Below, piece after piece: positions 9,141 through 17,869 of a stretch of 64,000 bases of DNA (the stretch's first letter is position 1; the number at the start of each line of letters is the position of its first letter). The position numbers and the translations under genes are program-made. This DNA comes from Acidimicrobiaceae bacterium (GTDB lineage: Bacteria; Actinomycetota; Acidimicrobiia; Acidimicrobiales; RAAP-2), in the NCBI GenBank assembly GCA_027306585.1, contig DAHUZJ010000077.1, positions 1-64,000 on the forward strand, written 5' to 3'. The notes beneath the pieces are model-generated. The model saw only the letters and a list, made by a program, of their open reading frames with translations. It had not been told where the DNA came from and did not search any database.

Positions 9141-9185
9141 GCTCCATGTCAGGCGCCGGAGAGGACCGGCCGGCCGGAGCGTTCC

Positions 9186-9213
9186 CCGCCCGCGTGCCCG
9201 CGCACGCGGGCGG
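9186..9213. terminator. strong GC hairpin, likely terminator
   Basis: Perfect 12-bp arms enclose a 4-base loop 45 bases after the stop of the dimethylformamidase-like gene and before the promoter of the DUF3048 lipoprotein. It has no U tract, as is usual for hairpins in high-G+C actinobacteria. Confidence 0.6.
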
Positions 9214-9263
9214 TCGCCTACCATCCCCCCTCCGTGAGCGTCCACGACGGAGGATTGGCTGCC

Positions 9264-10406
9264 ATGCACCCCACTTCGGACCCCGCCGCGCCCGGCGTCA
9301 CGGGATCGGCCCGGCCCGCCGGCGGCGGTCGCCGGCGATCCTCACGGCCGCGGCGCTGGCTCGCCGCTGCCACCGTCGTGGCCACGGGCGGCATCCTGCT
9401 CGCCGCGTGCTCGTCGGGACCGACCCAACAGGACGCCTCGGCCAGCAACGGCCAGGGCACGAGCACCACGGCCACCACGGCCACCACGGCCGCTGCGGCC
9501 GTCTGCCCGCTCACCGGCGCCCCGGTCCCGGGTGGGGGTCCGGTGCCGAACCGTTCGCCACTCGCCTTCAAGGTCGACAACTACCCGACAGCGCGGCCGC
9601 AGAGCGGGCTCAACAAGGCCGACATCGTCTTCGAGGAGCCCGTCGAAGGCGGCATCACCCGCTACGTGGCCATCTTCCAGTGCCAGGGGGCGACAATGGT
9701 GGGGCCGGTGCGCTCGGCCCGCAACATCGACATCGGCATCCTCGGGCAGTTCGGCCATCCGCTGATCGTCCACGTCGGCGGGATCAACCCGGTCATCGCC
9801 AACATCGACAACTCGCCGCTCGTCAACTTCGACCTGGGCGTGCACACATCGGTCATCACGCACGTCCCGGGCCGGGTCGCTCCCTACGACACGTACACGT
9901 CGACGACAGCCGTGTGGCACGCGGCCAAGACAAAGACGACAGTGCCGCAGCCGGTCTTCTCCTACTCGGCGGCCCCCGCACAGGGAACACCGGCAAGCGC
10001 GATCTCGATCCCGTTCTCCACGTACTCCGAGGTCCACTGGCACTACGACAGCGCCGGCCACGAGTACCTGCGCTCCTTCGGCACAACGCCCGACGTGCTC
10101 AGCACAGGCGCCCAGAACAGCGCGGCCAACGTGGTCGTGCAGTTCGTCCACGTGTTCTACGGCCCGTGGCTGGAGAACAGCACAGGCGGGCTCGAGGTCC
10201 AGGCCAACCTCTACACAAACGCCAGCGGGCAGGCCCTCGTGTTCCGCAACGGCGTCGAGGTCAAGGGCCAGTGGTCGCGCTCGTCGCTCGGGCAGCCGAC
10301 GAAGTTCACCACCGCGAGCGGCTCGACGATCGACCTGCAGCCCGGCGTCACCTGGGTGGAGCTGGTGCCCAGCACCATCCCGGTCACCGTCACACCGGCG
10401 GGCTGA
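9264..10406 (+). CDS. DUF3048-family lipoprotein
   Basis: The ~380-residue product has a basic N-terminus, a hydrophobic segment and the lipobox LLAAC, so it should be a membrane-anchored lipoprotein. A Ser/Thr/Ala-rich linker leads to a DUF3048 (YerB-like) domain beginning at PLAFKVDNYPTARPQSGLN, followed by FEEPVEGGITRYVAIFQ and GPVRSARNID. The function of the family is not established; it is presumed to be extracytoplasmic. ATG 9264 has GGAGG 10 bases upstream; an in-frame GTG at 9234 is less likely. The gene uses ACA for threonine unusually often for this sequence. Confidence 0.85.
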   Translation: MHPTSDPAAPGVTGSARPAGGGRRRSSRPRRWLAAATVVATGGILLAACSSGPTQQDASASNGQGTSTTATTATTAAAAVCPLTGAPVPGGGPVPNRSPLAFKVDNYPTARPQSGLNKADIVFEEPVEGGITRYVAIFQCQGATMVGPVRSARNIDIGILGQFGHPLIVHVGGINPVIANIDNSPLVNFDLGVHTSVITHVPGRVAPYDTYTSTTAVWHAAKTKTTVPQPVFSYSAAPAQGTPASAISIPFSTYSEVHWHYDSAGHEYLRSFGTTPDVLSTGAQNSAANVVVQFVHVFYGPWLENSTGGLEVQANLYTNASGQALVFRNGVEVKGQWSRSSLGQPTKFTTASGSTIDLQPGVTWVELVPSTIPVTVTPAG

Positions 10407-10427
10407 TCCGGGCCGGGACCCGCCGGC

Positions 10428-10443
10428 GCGGGTGAGTCGCTGG
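10428..10443. terminator. hairpin between convergent DUF3048 gene and recA
   Basis: Six-base arms ACCCGC/GCGGGT enclose loop CGGC in the 40-base gap between two converging genes. This is a possible bidirectional terminator; the short stem limits certainty. Confidence 0.4.
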
Positions 10444-10446
10444 CCG

Positions 10447-11478
10447 TCACTCCAGGGTGATCGGCTGGTCGTCCAGGTCGGCCACCTCGTCCTTGGGCGC
10501 CAGCTGCTGGCGCACCCGGTCGTCGATCTCGGCCATCAACTGGGGGTTCTCCCGGAGGAACGTCTTCACGTTCTCCCGGCCCTGGCCCAGCTGCTCGCCC
10601 TCGTAGGTGAACCACGCACCGGACTTCTTCACCAGCCCGAGGTCGACGGCCACGTCGAGCAGCGAGCCCTCCCGGCTGATGCCGACGCCGTACATGATGT
10701 CGAACTCGGCCTGCTGGAACGGTCGCGAGCACTTGTTCTTCACGACCTTGACCCGGGTGCGGTTGCCGACGATCTCGGCGCCGTCCTTGATCGACTCGAT
10801 CCGGCGGATGTCGAGCCGGACCGAGGCGTAGAACTTGAGGGCCCGGCCCCCCGGGGTCGTCTCGGGCGAACCGTAGATGACGCCGATCTTCTCCCGCAGC
10901 TGGTTGATGAAGACGGCGATGGTGTTCGACTTGCTGATCGTGCCGGTCAGCTTGCGCAGGGCCTGCGACATGAGGCGGGCCTGGAGGCCCACGTGGCTGT
11001 CGCCCATCTCGCCCTCGATCTCGGCCCGGGGGGTCAGCGCCGCCACCGAGTCGATCACGATCACGTCGAGCGCGCCGGAGCGGATCAGCATGTCGGCGAT
11101 CTCGAGGGCCTGCTCGCCCGTGTCGGGCTGGGAGATCAGGAGGTCGTCGACGTTCACCCCGATGGCCCGGGCGTAGGCCGGGTCCATGGCGTGCTCGGCG
11201 TCGATGTACGCGCAGATCCCACCGTTGCGCTGGGCCTCGGCCACGCAGTGCATCGCCAAGGTGGACTTCCCCGACGACTCGGGGCCGAAGATCTCGACGA
11301 TCCGCCCGCGGGGCAGGCCGCCGATCCCGAGGGCCAGGTCGAGTGAGAGGGCGCCCGTCGGGATGGCCTCGATCCCCAAGTCCACGTTGTCGCCCATCCG
11401 CATGACCGAGCCCTTGCCGAACTGCTTCTCGATCTGGCTGAGCGCCATGTCCAGCGCCTTGTCGCGGTCCTCTGCCAT
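10447..11478 (-). CDS. recA: recombinase RecA
   Basis: RecA forms filaments on single-stranded DNA, drives strand exchange and stimulates LexA self-cleavage. The 343-residue product is full length. It has Walker [10 protein letters not shown] (about residues 66-74), Walker [11 protein letters not shown], the DNA-binding L1/L2 loops around [17 protein letters not shown] and [10 protein letters not shown], and an acidic C-terminus. No intein is present. The 137-bp upstream gap carries a LexA-type operator and a -10 element. thpR lies upstream in the same direction. Confidence 0.99.
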   Translation of the reverse strand: MAEDRDKALDMALSQIEKQFGKGSVMRMGDNVDLGIEAIPTGALSLDLALGIGGLPRGRIVEIFGPESSGKSTLAMHCVAEAQRNGGICAYIDAEHAMDPAYARAIGVNVDDLLISQPDTGEQALEIADMLIRSGALDVIVIDSVAALTPRAEIEGEMGDSHVGLQARLMSQALRKLTGTISKSNTIAVFINQLREKIGVIYGSPETTPGGRALKFYASVRLDIRRIESIKDGAEIVGNRTRVKVVKNKCSRPFQQAEFDIMYGVGISREGSLLDVAVDLGLVKKSGAWFTYEGEQLGQGRENVKTFLRENPQLMAEIDDRVRQQLAPKDEVADLDDQPITLE

Positions 11479-11565
11479 CTGCTGTCCGTCTCCTCTGTGT
11501 GTGCGCTCGGCTGCCGATCGGGACGTTACGGGTGGGGTGTGCCACTCCCCCGGCGGGCGGGACCG

Positions 11566-11590
11566 ATGCTACCGGCGAACGCGTGTTCGC
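11566..11590 (-). promoter_or_regulatory. recA promoter with LexA (SOS) box
   Basis: GCGAAC-GCGT-GTTCGC at 11575-11590 has perfect 6-base arms and matches the actinobacterial/Bacillus SOS box core GAAC-N4-GTTC. A -10 element TAGCAT (minus strand, 11571-11566) follows 3 bases on, so LexA would cover the -35 region. The leader to recA is about 80 bases. Confidence 0.85.
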
Positions 11591-11615
11591 TGTGGGATGG
11601 GCGCCGTCCCCGCCG

Positions 11616-12134
11616 TCACCCCCGAACGGTCGCCAACGCCAGGGTGGCGTACCGCGAGCCTGCCGCCCCCGGGGTCGACGCCACCAGCCGCACCTCCCCC
11701 ACCGTCCACGACGCCCGGACGTCCTCTCCGGCGAGCGACCTCGGGACGGGGCGCCCGCCCCGTCCCCGGGCCAGGGTGAGGTGCCCGGCGAACGGCCGCT
11801 CTTCGATGTGGCTCCCGGCGCCGGCCAGCGCTGCCCGGACGTCGGCCGCCAGGTCGTCGAGGCCGCCGACGGGGACGCACAGGACGGACCGGCTGAGGAC
11901 GGTCACGGCAGGGCCGACGGTCGCCTCGGGGGGTGCCGCGGCGCGGGCCGTGACGGCGGAGAGGGCGGCAGCCACCTCCTCCACCGCGTCCTCGGTCACC
12001 TCGCCCAGGAAGGCGAGCGTCACGTGCCACTGCTCGGCGCCCGTCCACCGGACGCCCGGGACCGACGGTCGCCGGAGGCCCGTCAGGACGTCGACGACCT
12101 CGTCCGACGGCCAGACCCCGGCGAAGAGGCGCAC
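11616..12134 (-). CDS. thpR: RNA 2',3'-cyclic phosphodiesterase (LigT/2H family)
   Basis: 2H phosphoesterases of this group open 2',3'-cyclic phosphates on RNA. The 172-residue product has the two catalytic HxTx motifs, HVTLAFLG (about residues 37-44) and HLTLAR (about residues 118-123), at normal spacing in a protein of normal length. It lies directly upstream of recA, but recA has its own promoter. It is divergent from the macro-domain gene, from which it is separated by 78 bases. Confidence 0.9.
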   Translation of the reverse strand: MRLFAGVWPSDEVVDVLTGLRRPSVPGVRWTGAEQWHVTLAFLGEVTEDAVEEVAAALSAVTARAAAPPEATVGPAVTVLSRSVLCVPVGGLDDLAADVRAALAGAGSHIEERPFAGHLTLARGRGGRPVPRSLAGEDVRASWTVGEVRLVASTPGAAGSRYATLALATVRG

Positions 12135-12212
12135 GGCCCCGTTGTACCGGTTCCGCCCGGCCCGAGGTGCGCCATGGCCGGGGAGCGACCGAAGCCGTTA
12201 CCGTCGGTGGCG

Positions 12213-12800
12213 ATGGCACTGCCGGCGGGCACACGGGGCACGGGGGACCGAGGCCTGCCCGAGGTCGAGGCCGTGCGGGGGGACATCACCACCCTCGAGG
12301 TCGACGCCATCGTCAACGCCGCCAACCCCGCCCTCGCCCCCGGCGGCGGGGTGTGCGGCGCCATCTTCCGCGCCGCCGGCTCCCTCCGGCTCCAAGCGGC
12401 CTGCGCACCACTGGGCGGCTGCGAGCCGGGCGACGCCAAGGCGACGCCGGGCTTCGCCCTTCCTGCACGTTGGATCGTCCACACGGTCGGCCCGGTCTGG
12501 CGCGGCGGGGCGCAGGACGAGGACGCCGTGCTCGCGTCCTGCTACCGCCGCTCCGTCCAAGTGGCCGGCGCCCTCGGCGCCCGGTCGATCGCCTTCCCCG
12601 CCATCTCCACCGGCATCTACGGCTTTCCCCCCGACCGGGCCGCCGAGATCGCCGTGCGGACGGTCGCCGAGGCGCCGGCGCTCGTGCGAAAGATCCTCCT
12701 GGTGGCGTTCGACCAGGCGACGATGGCACGGTACCGGCGGCTGCTGGCGCCGAGGCCCGACGGGCGGGGAGCGGCGGCCACCGGTACACCCCAGGAGTAG
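12213..12800 (+). CDS. macro-domain protein (ADP-ribose binding/hydrolysing)
   Basis: The ~195-residue product is mostly one macro domain. It has VEAVRGDITTLEVDAIVNAANPAL (start cited here as VEAVRGDIT), then GGGVCGAIFRAAG for the ADP-ribose loop, WIVHTVGPVW and AFPAISTGIYGFP for the second phosphate loop. This fits the MacroD/YmdB type, which binds ADP-ribose or hydrolyses O-acetyl-ADP-ribose and mono-ADP-ribosylated groups. ATG 12213 follows TACCGT at 12199-12204; an in-frame ATG 12174 is the alternative start. It is divergent from thpR. Confidence 0.85.
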   Translation: MALPAGTRGTGDRGLPEVEAVRGDITTLEVDAIVNAANPALAPGGGVCGAIFRAAGSLRLQAACAPLGGCEPGDAKATPGFALPARWIVHTVGPVWRGGAQDEDAVLASCYRRSVQVAGALGARSIAFPAISTGIYGFPPDRAAEIAVRTVAEAPALVRKILLVAFDQATMARYRRLLAPRPDGRGAAATGTPQE

Positions 12801-12951
12801 AACGGCTGCGGCAGCGACACCCGGGCACCCCACCGTCCCGGCCCTTGCCGCCGCACTCGCGCTCCGCCCGCGCCCCGCTCGGGCGACTGCCGGCGCCCCG
12901 TCGACCACCCGGCGGCCGGATGGGCCCGGGTGTGGAAGGAGGAGGCAGGCG

Positions 12952-13299
12952 ATGGTCACAGGTGACGAGGCGCTCCGGGCTCGGGCAGGCCGGTCGGCGC
13001 CGGACGGGTCAGGGGGCGTTCCCGGCGAGCTCGTCTGCCGCCGGCTCGTCCTGGTCGACGCCGGGGGGACACCCCGGCTCGTGGCCGAGGTGGCGGGCGA
13101 CACGGTCGAGCTGCGGTTGCAGGTCCCGGGGACGCCCCCCGGGCGCCGGGCGGCCGTGGTCCTGCACGCCAGCCGGTCGCCGGCGCCACTCCTCGGCCTC
13201 CAGCTGTGGGCCGATGGCGACGTGGTGGCCGAGCTCGACGCCTGGCCCGGCGACGACGGGCGATGGCACCCGAGCCTCCACCTCCCCGGCGGGTGCTGA
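12952..13299 (+). CDS. small hypothetical protein
   Basis: The ~115-residue product starts at ATG 12952 with AAGGAGGAGG close upstream. The pattern (CRRLVLVDAGGTPRLVAEVAGD, quoted here as RRLVLVDAGGTPRLVAE) suggests repeated beta strands followed by an LGLQLWADGD strand and a Trp-containing C-terminus. I do not recognise the family. Its stop is 9 bases before the dyad that precedes the XRE regulator gene, so the two may be functionally linked, but this is not shown. Confidence 0.6.
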   Translation: MVTGDEALRARAGRSAPDGSGGVPGELVCRRLVLVDAGGTPRLVAEVAGDTVELRLQVPGTPPGRRAAVVLHASRSPAPLLGLQLWADGDVVAELDAWPGDDGRWHPSLHLPGGC

Positions 13300-13308
13300 C
13301 GGGGAGGT

Positions 13309-13340
13309 GCTACTTCTCCGTCTGTAGACGGTTGAGTAGC
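13309..13340. promoter_or_regulatory. nested dyad operator at the XRE regulator promoter
   Basis: GCTAC-N4-CCGTC-TGTA-GACGG-N4-GTAGC forms two concentric inverted repeats sharing one centre (13324/13325). The right outer arm overlaps a TAGCCT -10-like element (13337-13342) of the XRE gene that starts at 13352. This is a good candidate for an autoregulatory site of that XRE protein. Confidence 0.65.
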
Positions 13341-13351
13341 CTGGCGCCAGC

Positions 13352-13579
13352 GTGAGCCTCATGGCCGTGGGGGAGCTCCAGCAGCGGCTCGGCGACAACC
13401 TGCGCCGGGAGCGGACGGCGCGGGGCCTCAGCCAGGAGGCGTTCGCCGACATCCTGGGCGTCCACCGGACCTACATGGGCGGCCTCGAGCGAGGCGAGCG
13501 CAACGTCACGCTCCAGACCATCGAGCGCCTGGCCGAGCGCCTCGGGGTGGACCCGGCCAGCCTGCTGGCAGGGGACTGA
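13352..13579 (+). CDS. XRE-family helix-turn-helix regulator (single domain)
   Basis: The 75-residue product is just a Cro/CI-type HTH. It has LGDNLRRERTARGLSQEAFA then ILGVHRTYMGGLERGERN (recognition helix) and the closing helices QTIERLAERLGV. There is no sensor or oligomerisation domain. GTG 13352 is taken; ATG 13361 is possible. It converges on cinA. ClgR-type XRE regulators are often encoded near cinA/recA in actinobacteria, but this protein is shorter and is not clearly ClgR. Confidence 0.85.
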   Translation: MSLMAVGELQQRLGDNLRRERTARGLSQEAFADILGVHRTYMGGLERGERNVTLQTIERLAERLGVDPASLLAGD

Positions 13580-13597
13580 CCGGGGGGCTCCCGGGGG

Positions 13598-13615
13598 CTC
13601 CGGTTCCGGCCGGAG
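13598..13615. terminator. hairpin between convergent XRE gene and cinA
   Basis: CTCCGG-N6-CCGGAG fills the 37-base gap between the XRE stop and the cinA stop. It could serve as a bidirectional terminator; no U tract is present. Confidence 0.4.
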
Positions 13616-13616
13616 G

Positions 13617-14912
13617 TCAGCCGATCGCGAACCGCGCCGGCTCCACCGACAGCAGGGTGCGGCGGAGCAGGTCGAGCGCCGAGATGGCCGAGAACTGCCG
13701 GACCCGCGGGCGGTCTCCCGGCAGCCGCAGCTCACGGGTGATCGTGGCGTGGCCGGGCAGCGCCAGCCCGACGAACACGGTCCCCGGCGGTCGCCCCTCT
13801 TGCTCCTCGGGGCCGGCCACGCCGGTGATGCCGATCGCCACGTCGCTTCCGAGGACCCGGCGGGCGCCCTCGGCCATGGCGGCGGCGGCGGCCTCCGTCA
13901 CCACGGGGCCGCGGGGGACCCCGAGGATGGCGTTCTTGACCGACGTGTCGTAGGCCACGATGCCCCCGCGGAACCACCGGCTGGCTCCCGGCACGTCGAC
14001 CAGCCGTGAGGCGATGATCCCGCCGGTGAGCGACTCGGCCACGGCCAGCGTGAGCCCCCGTTGGCCCAGGATGGTGGCCACGGCTTGCTCCATCGACTCC
14101 TCGTCGACGCCGAACACGATGTCGCCGAGCCGTTGGGCCAACACGGCCCGGACCTCCCGGTCCTCCTCGTCGAGCAGGTCGGTCGCCTGCGCGACGGTCG
14201 CGGCCCTTGCCGTGAGCCGCACCTTGATGCCCTCGATGCCGCTGGCCAGGAAGGCGATGGTGACCGCGCGGTCACGCCCGGCAGCGGCGTCCAGGGCGTC
14301 GATGCGCCCTTGCAGCGTCTCCGCCAGCGCCGACTCCGACGTCCCCCAGGTCCGCAGGACCCGGCTCAAGATGACGGCCTCCTCGCCGGCCTCAGCCATC
14401 CGCCGACGCAGGTCCGGCAGGATCCCGCGCTCGAACATCTCCATCATCTCGTGGGGCACGCCGGGCACGGCATAGACGACCTGGTCCCCGACCGGGCAGA
14501 TGAGCCCCGGCGCCGTGCCCCGCACCTGCTCGATGACCGAGGCGCCCTCGGGAACGTCGGCCTGACGAAGGTTGATCTGCGCCATCTCCCGTCCCCGGGC
14601 GGCGAAGAACCCCTCGATGCGAGCTACGACCTCCGGGTCGCGTCGCAGGGGGACGTGCAGCACTTCGGCGATCGCTTCCCGGGTGATGTCGTCCTGCGTC
14701 GGGCCGAGCCCGCCGCACATGATGACGCCGTCCGACCTGGACAGTGCGGTGCGCAGGGCGAGCACGATGCGGTCCCGGTTGTCCCCGACCGCCTGGTGGA
14801 AGTAGGAGTCGACACCGGCCGCCGCCAAGTGCTCGCCGAGCCACCGCCCGTTCGTGTCGGCGATCTGGCCGAGGAGCAACTCGGTGCCCACGGCCACCAC
14901 TTCCGCCCTCAT
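13617..14912 (-). CDS. cinA: CinA-family protein (competence/damage-inducible; NMN amidase type)
   Basis: The 431-residue product has the full two-domain CinA layout. The N-terminal MoCF-like/COG1058 domain includes VAVGTELLLGQIADTN, CGGLGPTQDD and YAVPGVPHEM. The C-terminal PncC-type nicotinamide-nucleotide amidase domain includes AESLTGGIIASRL and AIGITGVAGPE. Family members hydrolyse ADP-ribose and/or deamidate NMN in NAD recycling. It is last in the operon rimO-pgsA-cinA, 18 bases after pgsA, and recA lies beyond the next convergent cluster. Confidence 0.95.
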   Translation of the reverse strand: MRAEVVAVGTELLLGQIADTNGRWLGEHLAAAGVDSYFHQAVGDNRDRIVLALRTALSRSDGVIMCGGLGPTQDDITREAIAEVLHVPLRRDPEVVARIEGFFAARGREMAQINLRQADVPEGASVIEQVRGTAPGLICPVGDQVVYAVPGVPHEMMEMFERGILPDLRRRMAEAGEEAVILSRVLRTWGTSESALAETLQGRIDALDAAAGRDRAVTIAFLASGIEGIKVRLTARAATVAQATDLLDEEDREVRAVLAQRLGDIVFGVDEESMEQAVATILGQRGLTLAVAESLTGGIIASRLVDVPGASRWFRGGIVAYDTSVKNAILGVPRGPVVTEAAAAAMAEGARRVLGSDVAIGITGVAGPEEQEGRPPGTVFVGLALPGHATITRELRLPGDRPRVRQFSAISALDLLRRTLLSVEPARFAIG

Positions 14913-14930
14913 GCCGCCCTCCCGTCCGGT

Positions 14931-15500
14931 TCAGGCGGCCGCCCGGCGGAACGCCCGGCGGCCGTCGACGAAGTACTGCCACCCGGTGAACACGGTGATC
15001 GCCGCGGCGACCCACACCGCCGCCAGCTGGAGGGTGTGCGCCCCCGCCAGCGGTGGCACCAGACAGGTGGCGATCGCCAGGTCCTGCACCCACGTCTTCG
15101 CCTTGGCCGACGTCCGGGCCGGGATGGAGACACCCCGCCGCCCGACCCAGGAGCGATAGGCGCTCATGGCGACCTCGCGGGCGCCGATCAGCAGCACCGG
15201 GGCCCACGGCAGATGGCCACCGGCGGCCAGGGCGAAGAAGGCGCCCAGCACGACCGCCTTGTCCGCCAGCGGGTCGAGGAACGCCCCCGACCGGGTCGTA
15301 CCCTGGCGACGGGCCACCCAGCCGTCCACGCCGTCGCTCCCCGCCACGGCCACCCCGACGGCGACCGTCCACCAGTTGGGCCCCCAGGCGAGGATCATGC
15401 CCACGAAGACCGGCGTCGCCAGCAGTCTGGCGAGGGTGAGGGCGTTGGCCGGCGTCGCCAGCGCCGAGGGGCCGAACGTCGGACCGGCGGCCTCGGTCAC
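14931..15500 (-). CDS. pgsA: CDP-alcohol phosphatidyltransferase (PgsA type)
   Basis: This membrane enzyme makes phosphatidylglycerophosphate from CDP-diacylglycerol and glycerol 3-phosphate. The ~189-residue product contains the complete CDP-alcohol signature DG-x2-DG-x2-AR-x8-G-x3-D-x3-D (in SDGVDGWVARR followed by GAFLDPLADK) and about five hydrophobic segments. Position after rimO supports the PgsA assignment over inositol- or cardiolipin-type relatives. GTG 15500 overlaps the rimO stop by 3 bases (GTGA), indicating translational coupling. Confidence 0.9.
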   Translation of the reverse strand: MTEAAGPTFGPSALATPANALTLARLLATPVFVGMILAWGPNWWTVAVGVAVAGSDGVDGWVARRQGTTRSGAFLDPLADKAVVLGAFFALAAGGHLPWAPVLLIGAREVAMSAYRSWVGRRGVSIPARTSAKAKTWVQDLAIATCLVPPLAGAHTLQLAAVWVAAAITVFTGWQYFVDGRRAFRRAAA

Positions 15501-16948
15501 TGCGCCACCGCCGCCGGGAGCTGGGTCGCCGGCGCCAGGGTCGCGGGCACGCCCACGAGGTCGACCCCCGAGGAGGCGACGAGCGTCACGTCGACCAGCG
15601 CGCCCACCGGCAGCTCCGTCGGCACCCGGACGACACCGTCGATCTCCGGTGCCTCGTGCGCGCTGCGGGCGACCCCCGGCGCGTCCACGAGGACCTGGCG
15701 CACCGCGCCGACCAGGTCGTCGCGTCGCCGGGCCGTCACAGCGTCCTGCAGCTCGGCGCACTCGCGCAGGCGCTCGAGCGCGAGGCCGGCGGGCACCTGG
15801 TCGGGCAACCCGGCGGCAAAGGTGCCCTCTTCCGGGGAGAAGGGGAAGAAGCCGGCCCAGTCGAGTGTCGCCTCGCGCAGGAAGTCGAGCAAGGCGTCGT
15901 GGTCCTCCTCGGTCTCACCGGGATAGCCGAGGATGAACGACGACCGGAACGTGGCGGCCGGCTCGGCGCGGCGGATCCGATCGATCCGCTCGAGGAACCG
16001 CTCCCCATCGCCCCAACGGCGCATGCGCACGAGGTGCGGACGGGCGACGTGCTGTAGCGAGAGGTCGAAGTACGGCACGCCCGTCGCCAGGATGGCGTCG
16101 ACCAGCTCGTCGGTGAGGCCCGACGGGTAGAGGTAGAGCAGCCGGACACGTGGCACCAGCGCCGTCACGGCGCGGGTCGCGGCCACGATGGGCGCGGACC
16201 GGTCCCCGGCACGGCCGGCGTACGGGCGCGGACGCGTCCGGTCCTTGCCGTAGGAGGCCAGGTCCTGGGCCACGAGCACCACCTCGCGCACCGGCACGGA
16301 TCCGTCGGTCGGCTCGGCCAGGTGCCGGACCTCCCCCAGGACGTCGGCCATGGTCCGGGAGCGTTGGGCCCCCCGGAACGACGGGATGGCACAGAAGCCG
16401 CAGTGGCGGTCGCACCCCTCGGCGACCTTGACGTAGGCCCACGGGGCCCCGGCCGCAGGGCGCGGCAGCTCGAGGAGGTCGAAGCCCTCGGCGACGCCGG
16501 GAACGTCGGCGGCGCCGCGACGGCGAACGGCCGGGGGCTCGGCCCCGGGACCCCTACGGGGCCCGAGCGCCACCGCCTGGGGAAGGGAGGACCGTTCGAC
16601 GGCAGGGCCGACGGCAGGGCCGACGGCGAGGGGCTGGCCGAAGCCGGCCACGAGGTCGACCTCGGGCAGGGCAGCTGCCAGCTCGTCGCCGTAGCGTTCC
16701 GCCATGCACCCCGTCACCACCAGCCGGGCACCGGTGCGGCGCGCGTCGGCCAGGTCGAGGATGGCGTCCACGGACTCCTGCCGTGCCGCCTCGATGAAGG
16801 CGCACGTGTTCACGACGACGAGATCGGCCTCCTCGGGGCGCTCGGCCGGCCGGTAGCCGTCGCGGGCCAGCATCCCGGCGAGCTTGTCCGAGTCCACTTG
16901 GTTCTTCGGACACCCCAGGGTCTGCAGCCAGTAGCGGCTGGTGCCCAT
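15497..16948 (-). CDS. rimO: ribosomal protein S12 (Asp88) methylthiotransferase RimO
   Basis: RimO adds a methylthio group to Asp88 of S12 using two 4Fe-4S clusters. The ~483-residue product has the N-terminal cluster cysteines (LGCPKNQVDSD, VNTCAFIEAA, TGCMAERY) and the radical-SAM motif GCDRHCGFCAIPSFRG (CxxxCxxC). A C-terminal TRAM domain completes it. CPKNQVDS rather than the MiaB-type sequence supports RimO. ATG 16948 has GGGAG in front; the longer open frame upstream is shadow. An insertion of about 30 residues before the radical-SAM motif is Pro/Arg-rich. It is first in the operon with pgsA and cinA. Confidence 0.96.
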   Translation of the reverse strand: MGTSRYWLQTLGCPKNQVDSDKLAGMLARDGYRPAERPEEADLVVVNTCAFIEAARQESVDAILDLADARRTGARLVVTGCMAERYGDELAAALPEVDLVAGFGQPLAVGPAVGPAVERSSLPQAVALGPRRGPGAEPPAVRRRGAADVPGVAEGFDLLELPRPAAGAPWAYVKVAEGCDRHCGFCAIPSFRGAQRSRTMADVLGEVRHLAEPTDGSVPVREVVLVAQDLASYGKDRTRPRPYAGRAGDRSAPIVAATRAVTALVPRVRLLYLYPSGLTDELVDAILATGVPYFDLSLQHVARPHLVRMRRWGDGERFLERIDRIRRAEPAATFRSSFILGYPGETEEDHDALLDFLREATLDWAGFFPFSPEEGTFAAGLPDQVPAGLALERLRECAELQDAVTARRRDDLVGAVRQVLVDAPGVARSAHEAPEIDGVVRVPTELPVGALVDVTLVASSGVDLVGVPATLAPATQLPAAVAQ

Positions 16949-17137
16949 GCGCTCCCTTCCTCGTCGCTCGCCATCGTGACCCGCCACAGCCGATGCACCC
17001 CCGCCGGCACGGTCGAACAACCGCGCCCGACACCGGCGCGCCGCCGGCCGGCCTCCAGCCGGCCGGCTGGCCCCGCCCCGTGGTCAATGGCCCATGGCGG
17101 CCAGCTGCCGTCGCCGCCCGCGCACGGTGACGATCTG

Positions 17138-17226
17138 CGGAGAGGGAGGGATTTGAACCCTCGGACCGGGTTCCCCCAGTCAACTCATTAGCAGTGAGTC
17201 CGATTCGGCCGCTCTCGCACCTCTCC
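17138..17226 (-). tRNA. tRNA-Ser (anticodon GCU)
   Basis: On the minus strand the acceptor pairs GGAGAGG with CCTCTCC and is followed by discriminator G. The anticodon stem ACTCA/TGAGT encloses loop CTGCTAA. A long variable arm and the T arm with TTCAAAT are present. CCA is not encoded. Confidence 0.96.
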
Positions 17227-17406
17227 CGGCGACGTCGGTCCACCCCGGGCGAACGGTGCCGGCACCGCACCACCACGCGCTCGAGCGGGACGAACCTCCG
17301 CCGCCCTCACGGTACCCGATCCTCGGGCCGAACGGCCCACGCCGAGACTCGCGCCGGCCCCCGCGCCGGACCGGTTGGCGCGGCACGGCACTGCACGGCA
17401 CTGGGG

Positions 17407-17862
17407 TCAGGCGGCGGTCGTCTCCCGGGCGAGCGCGTCGGCCAACGAGGCCATCAGCCCGCGGTCGCGCTCGTAGGTCAGCTGCTCGACGGCGTCGAGC
17501 GGCGGCAGCCAGCGCAGCTCGTCGACCTCACCGTTGGGCGAGAACTCACCGCCCTCCACGTGCATCAGCCAGTAGGCCACCACCTTGGGGCGGTCCTTGC
17601 GGTCGATGTACTCGGTGTGCCCGACGAAGCGACCGAGCCGGCACCGCAGGCCGGTCTCCTCGTAGACCTCGCGTCGAGCGCAGTCCTCGAACGACTCGTC
17701 GGGCTCCAGCTTGCCCTTGGGGAACGTCCAGTCGAAGCGGTGGGGGCGGTGGACGATCGCCACCTGTACGGCGCCATCGGCGGCGTGCCCGACCACGATG
17801 CCACCGGATGCCCGCACGAGGGCAGCTGGCCGTTCCGGCGCCGCGGTCGTGCCGTGGTCCAT
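17407..17862 (-). CDS. Nudix hydrolase (MutT type)
   Basis: The 151-residue product has a complete Nudix box, GKLEPDESFEDCARREVYEE followed by TG (G-x5-E-x7-REVYEE-x-G). The upstream segment RPHRFDWTFPKGK resembles the MutT1/diadenosine polyphosphate hydrolase group. It lacks the C-terminal histidine phosphatase domain of mycobacterial MutT1. The substrate is a nucleoside diphosphate linked to another group, not further defined. A TAGCCT element (minus strand, 17875-17870) lies exactly 7 bases before ATG 17862, so the message is probably leaderless. It is divergent from the CYTH-CHAD gene. Confidence 0.88.
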   Translation of the reverse strand: MDHGTTAAPERPAALVRASGGIVVGHAADGAVQVAIVHRPHRFDWTFPKGKLEPDESFEDCARREVYEETGLRCRLGRFVGHTEYIDRKDRPKVVAYWLMHVEGGEFSPNGEVDELRWLPPLDAVEQLTYERDRGLMASLADALARETTAA

Positions 17863-17869
17863 GCTGGGC

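Noticed and set aside
10211..11545. Long overlapping frames opposite or out of phase with recA, lhr, typA and other genes
   Set aside because: They are Arg/Pro/Gly-rich shadow translations typical of G+C-rich DNA and overlap well-supported genes.
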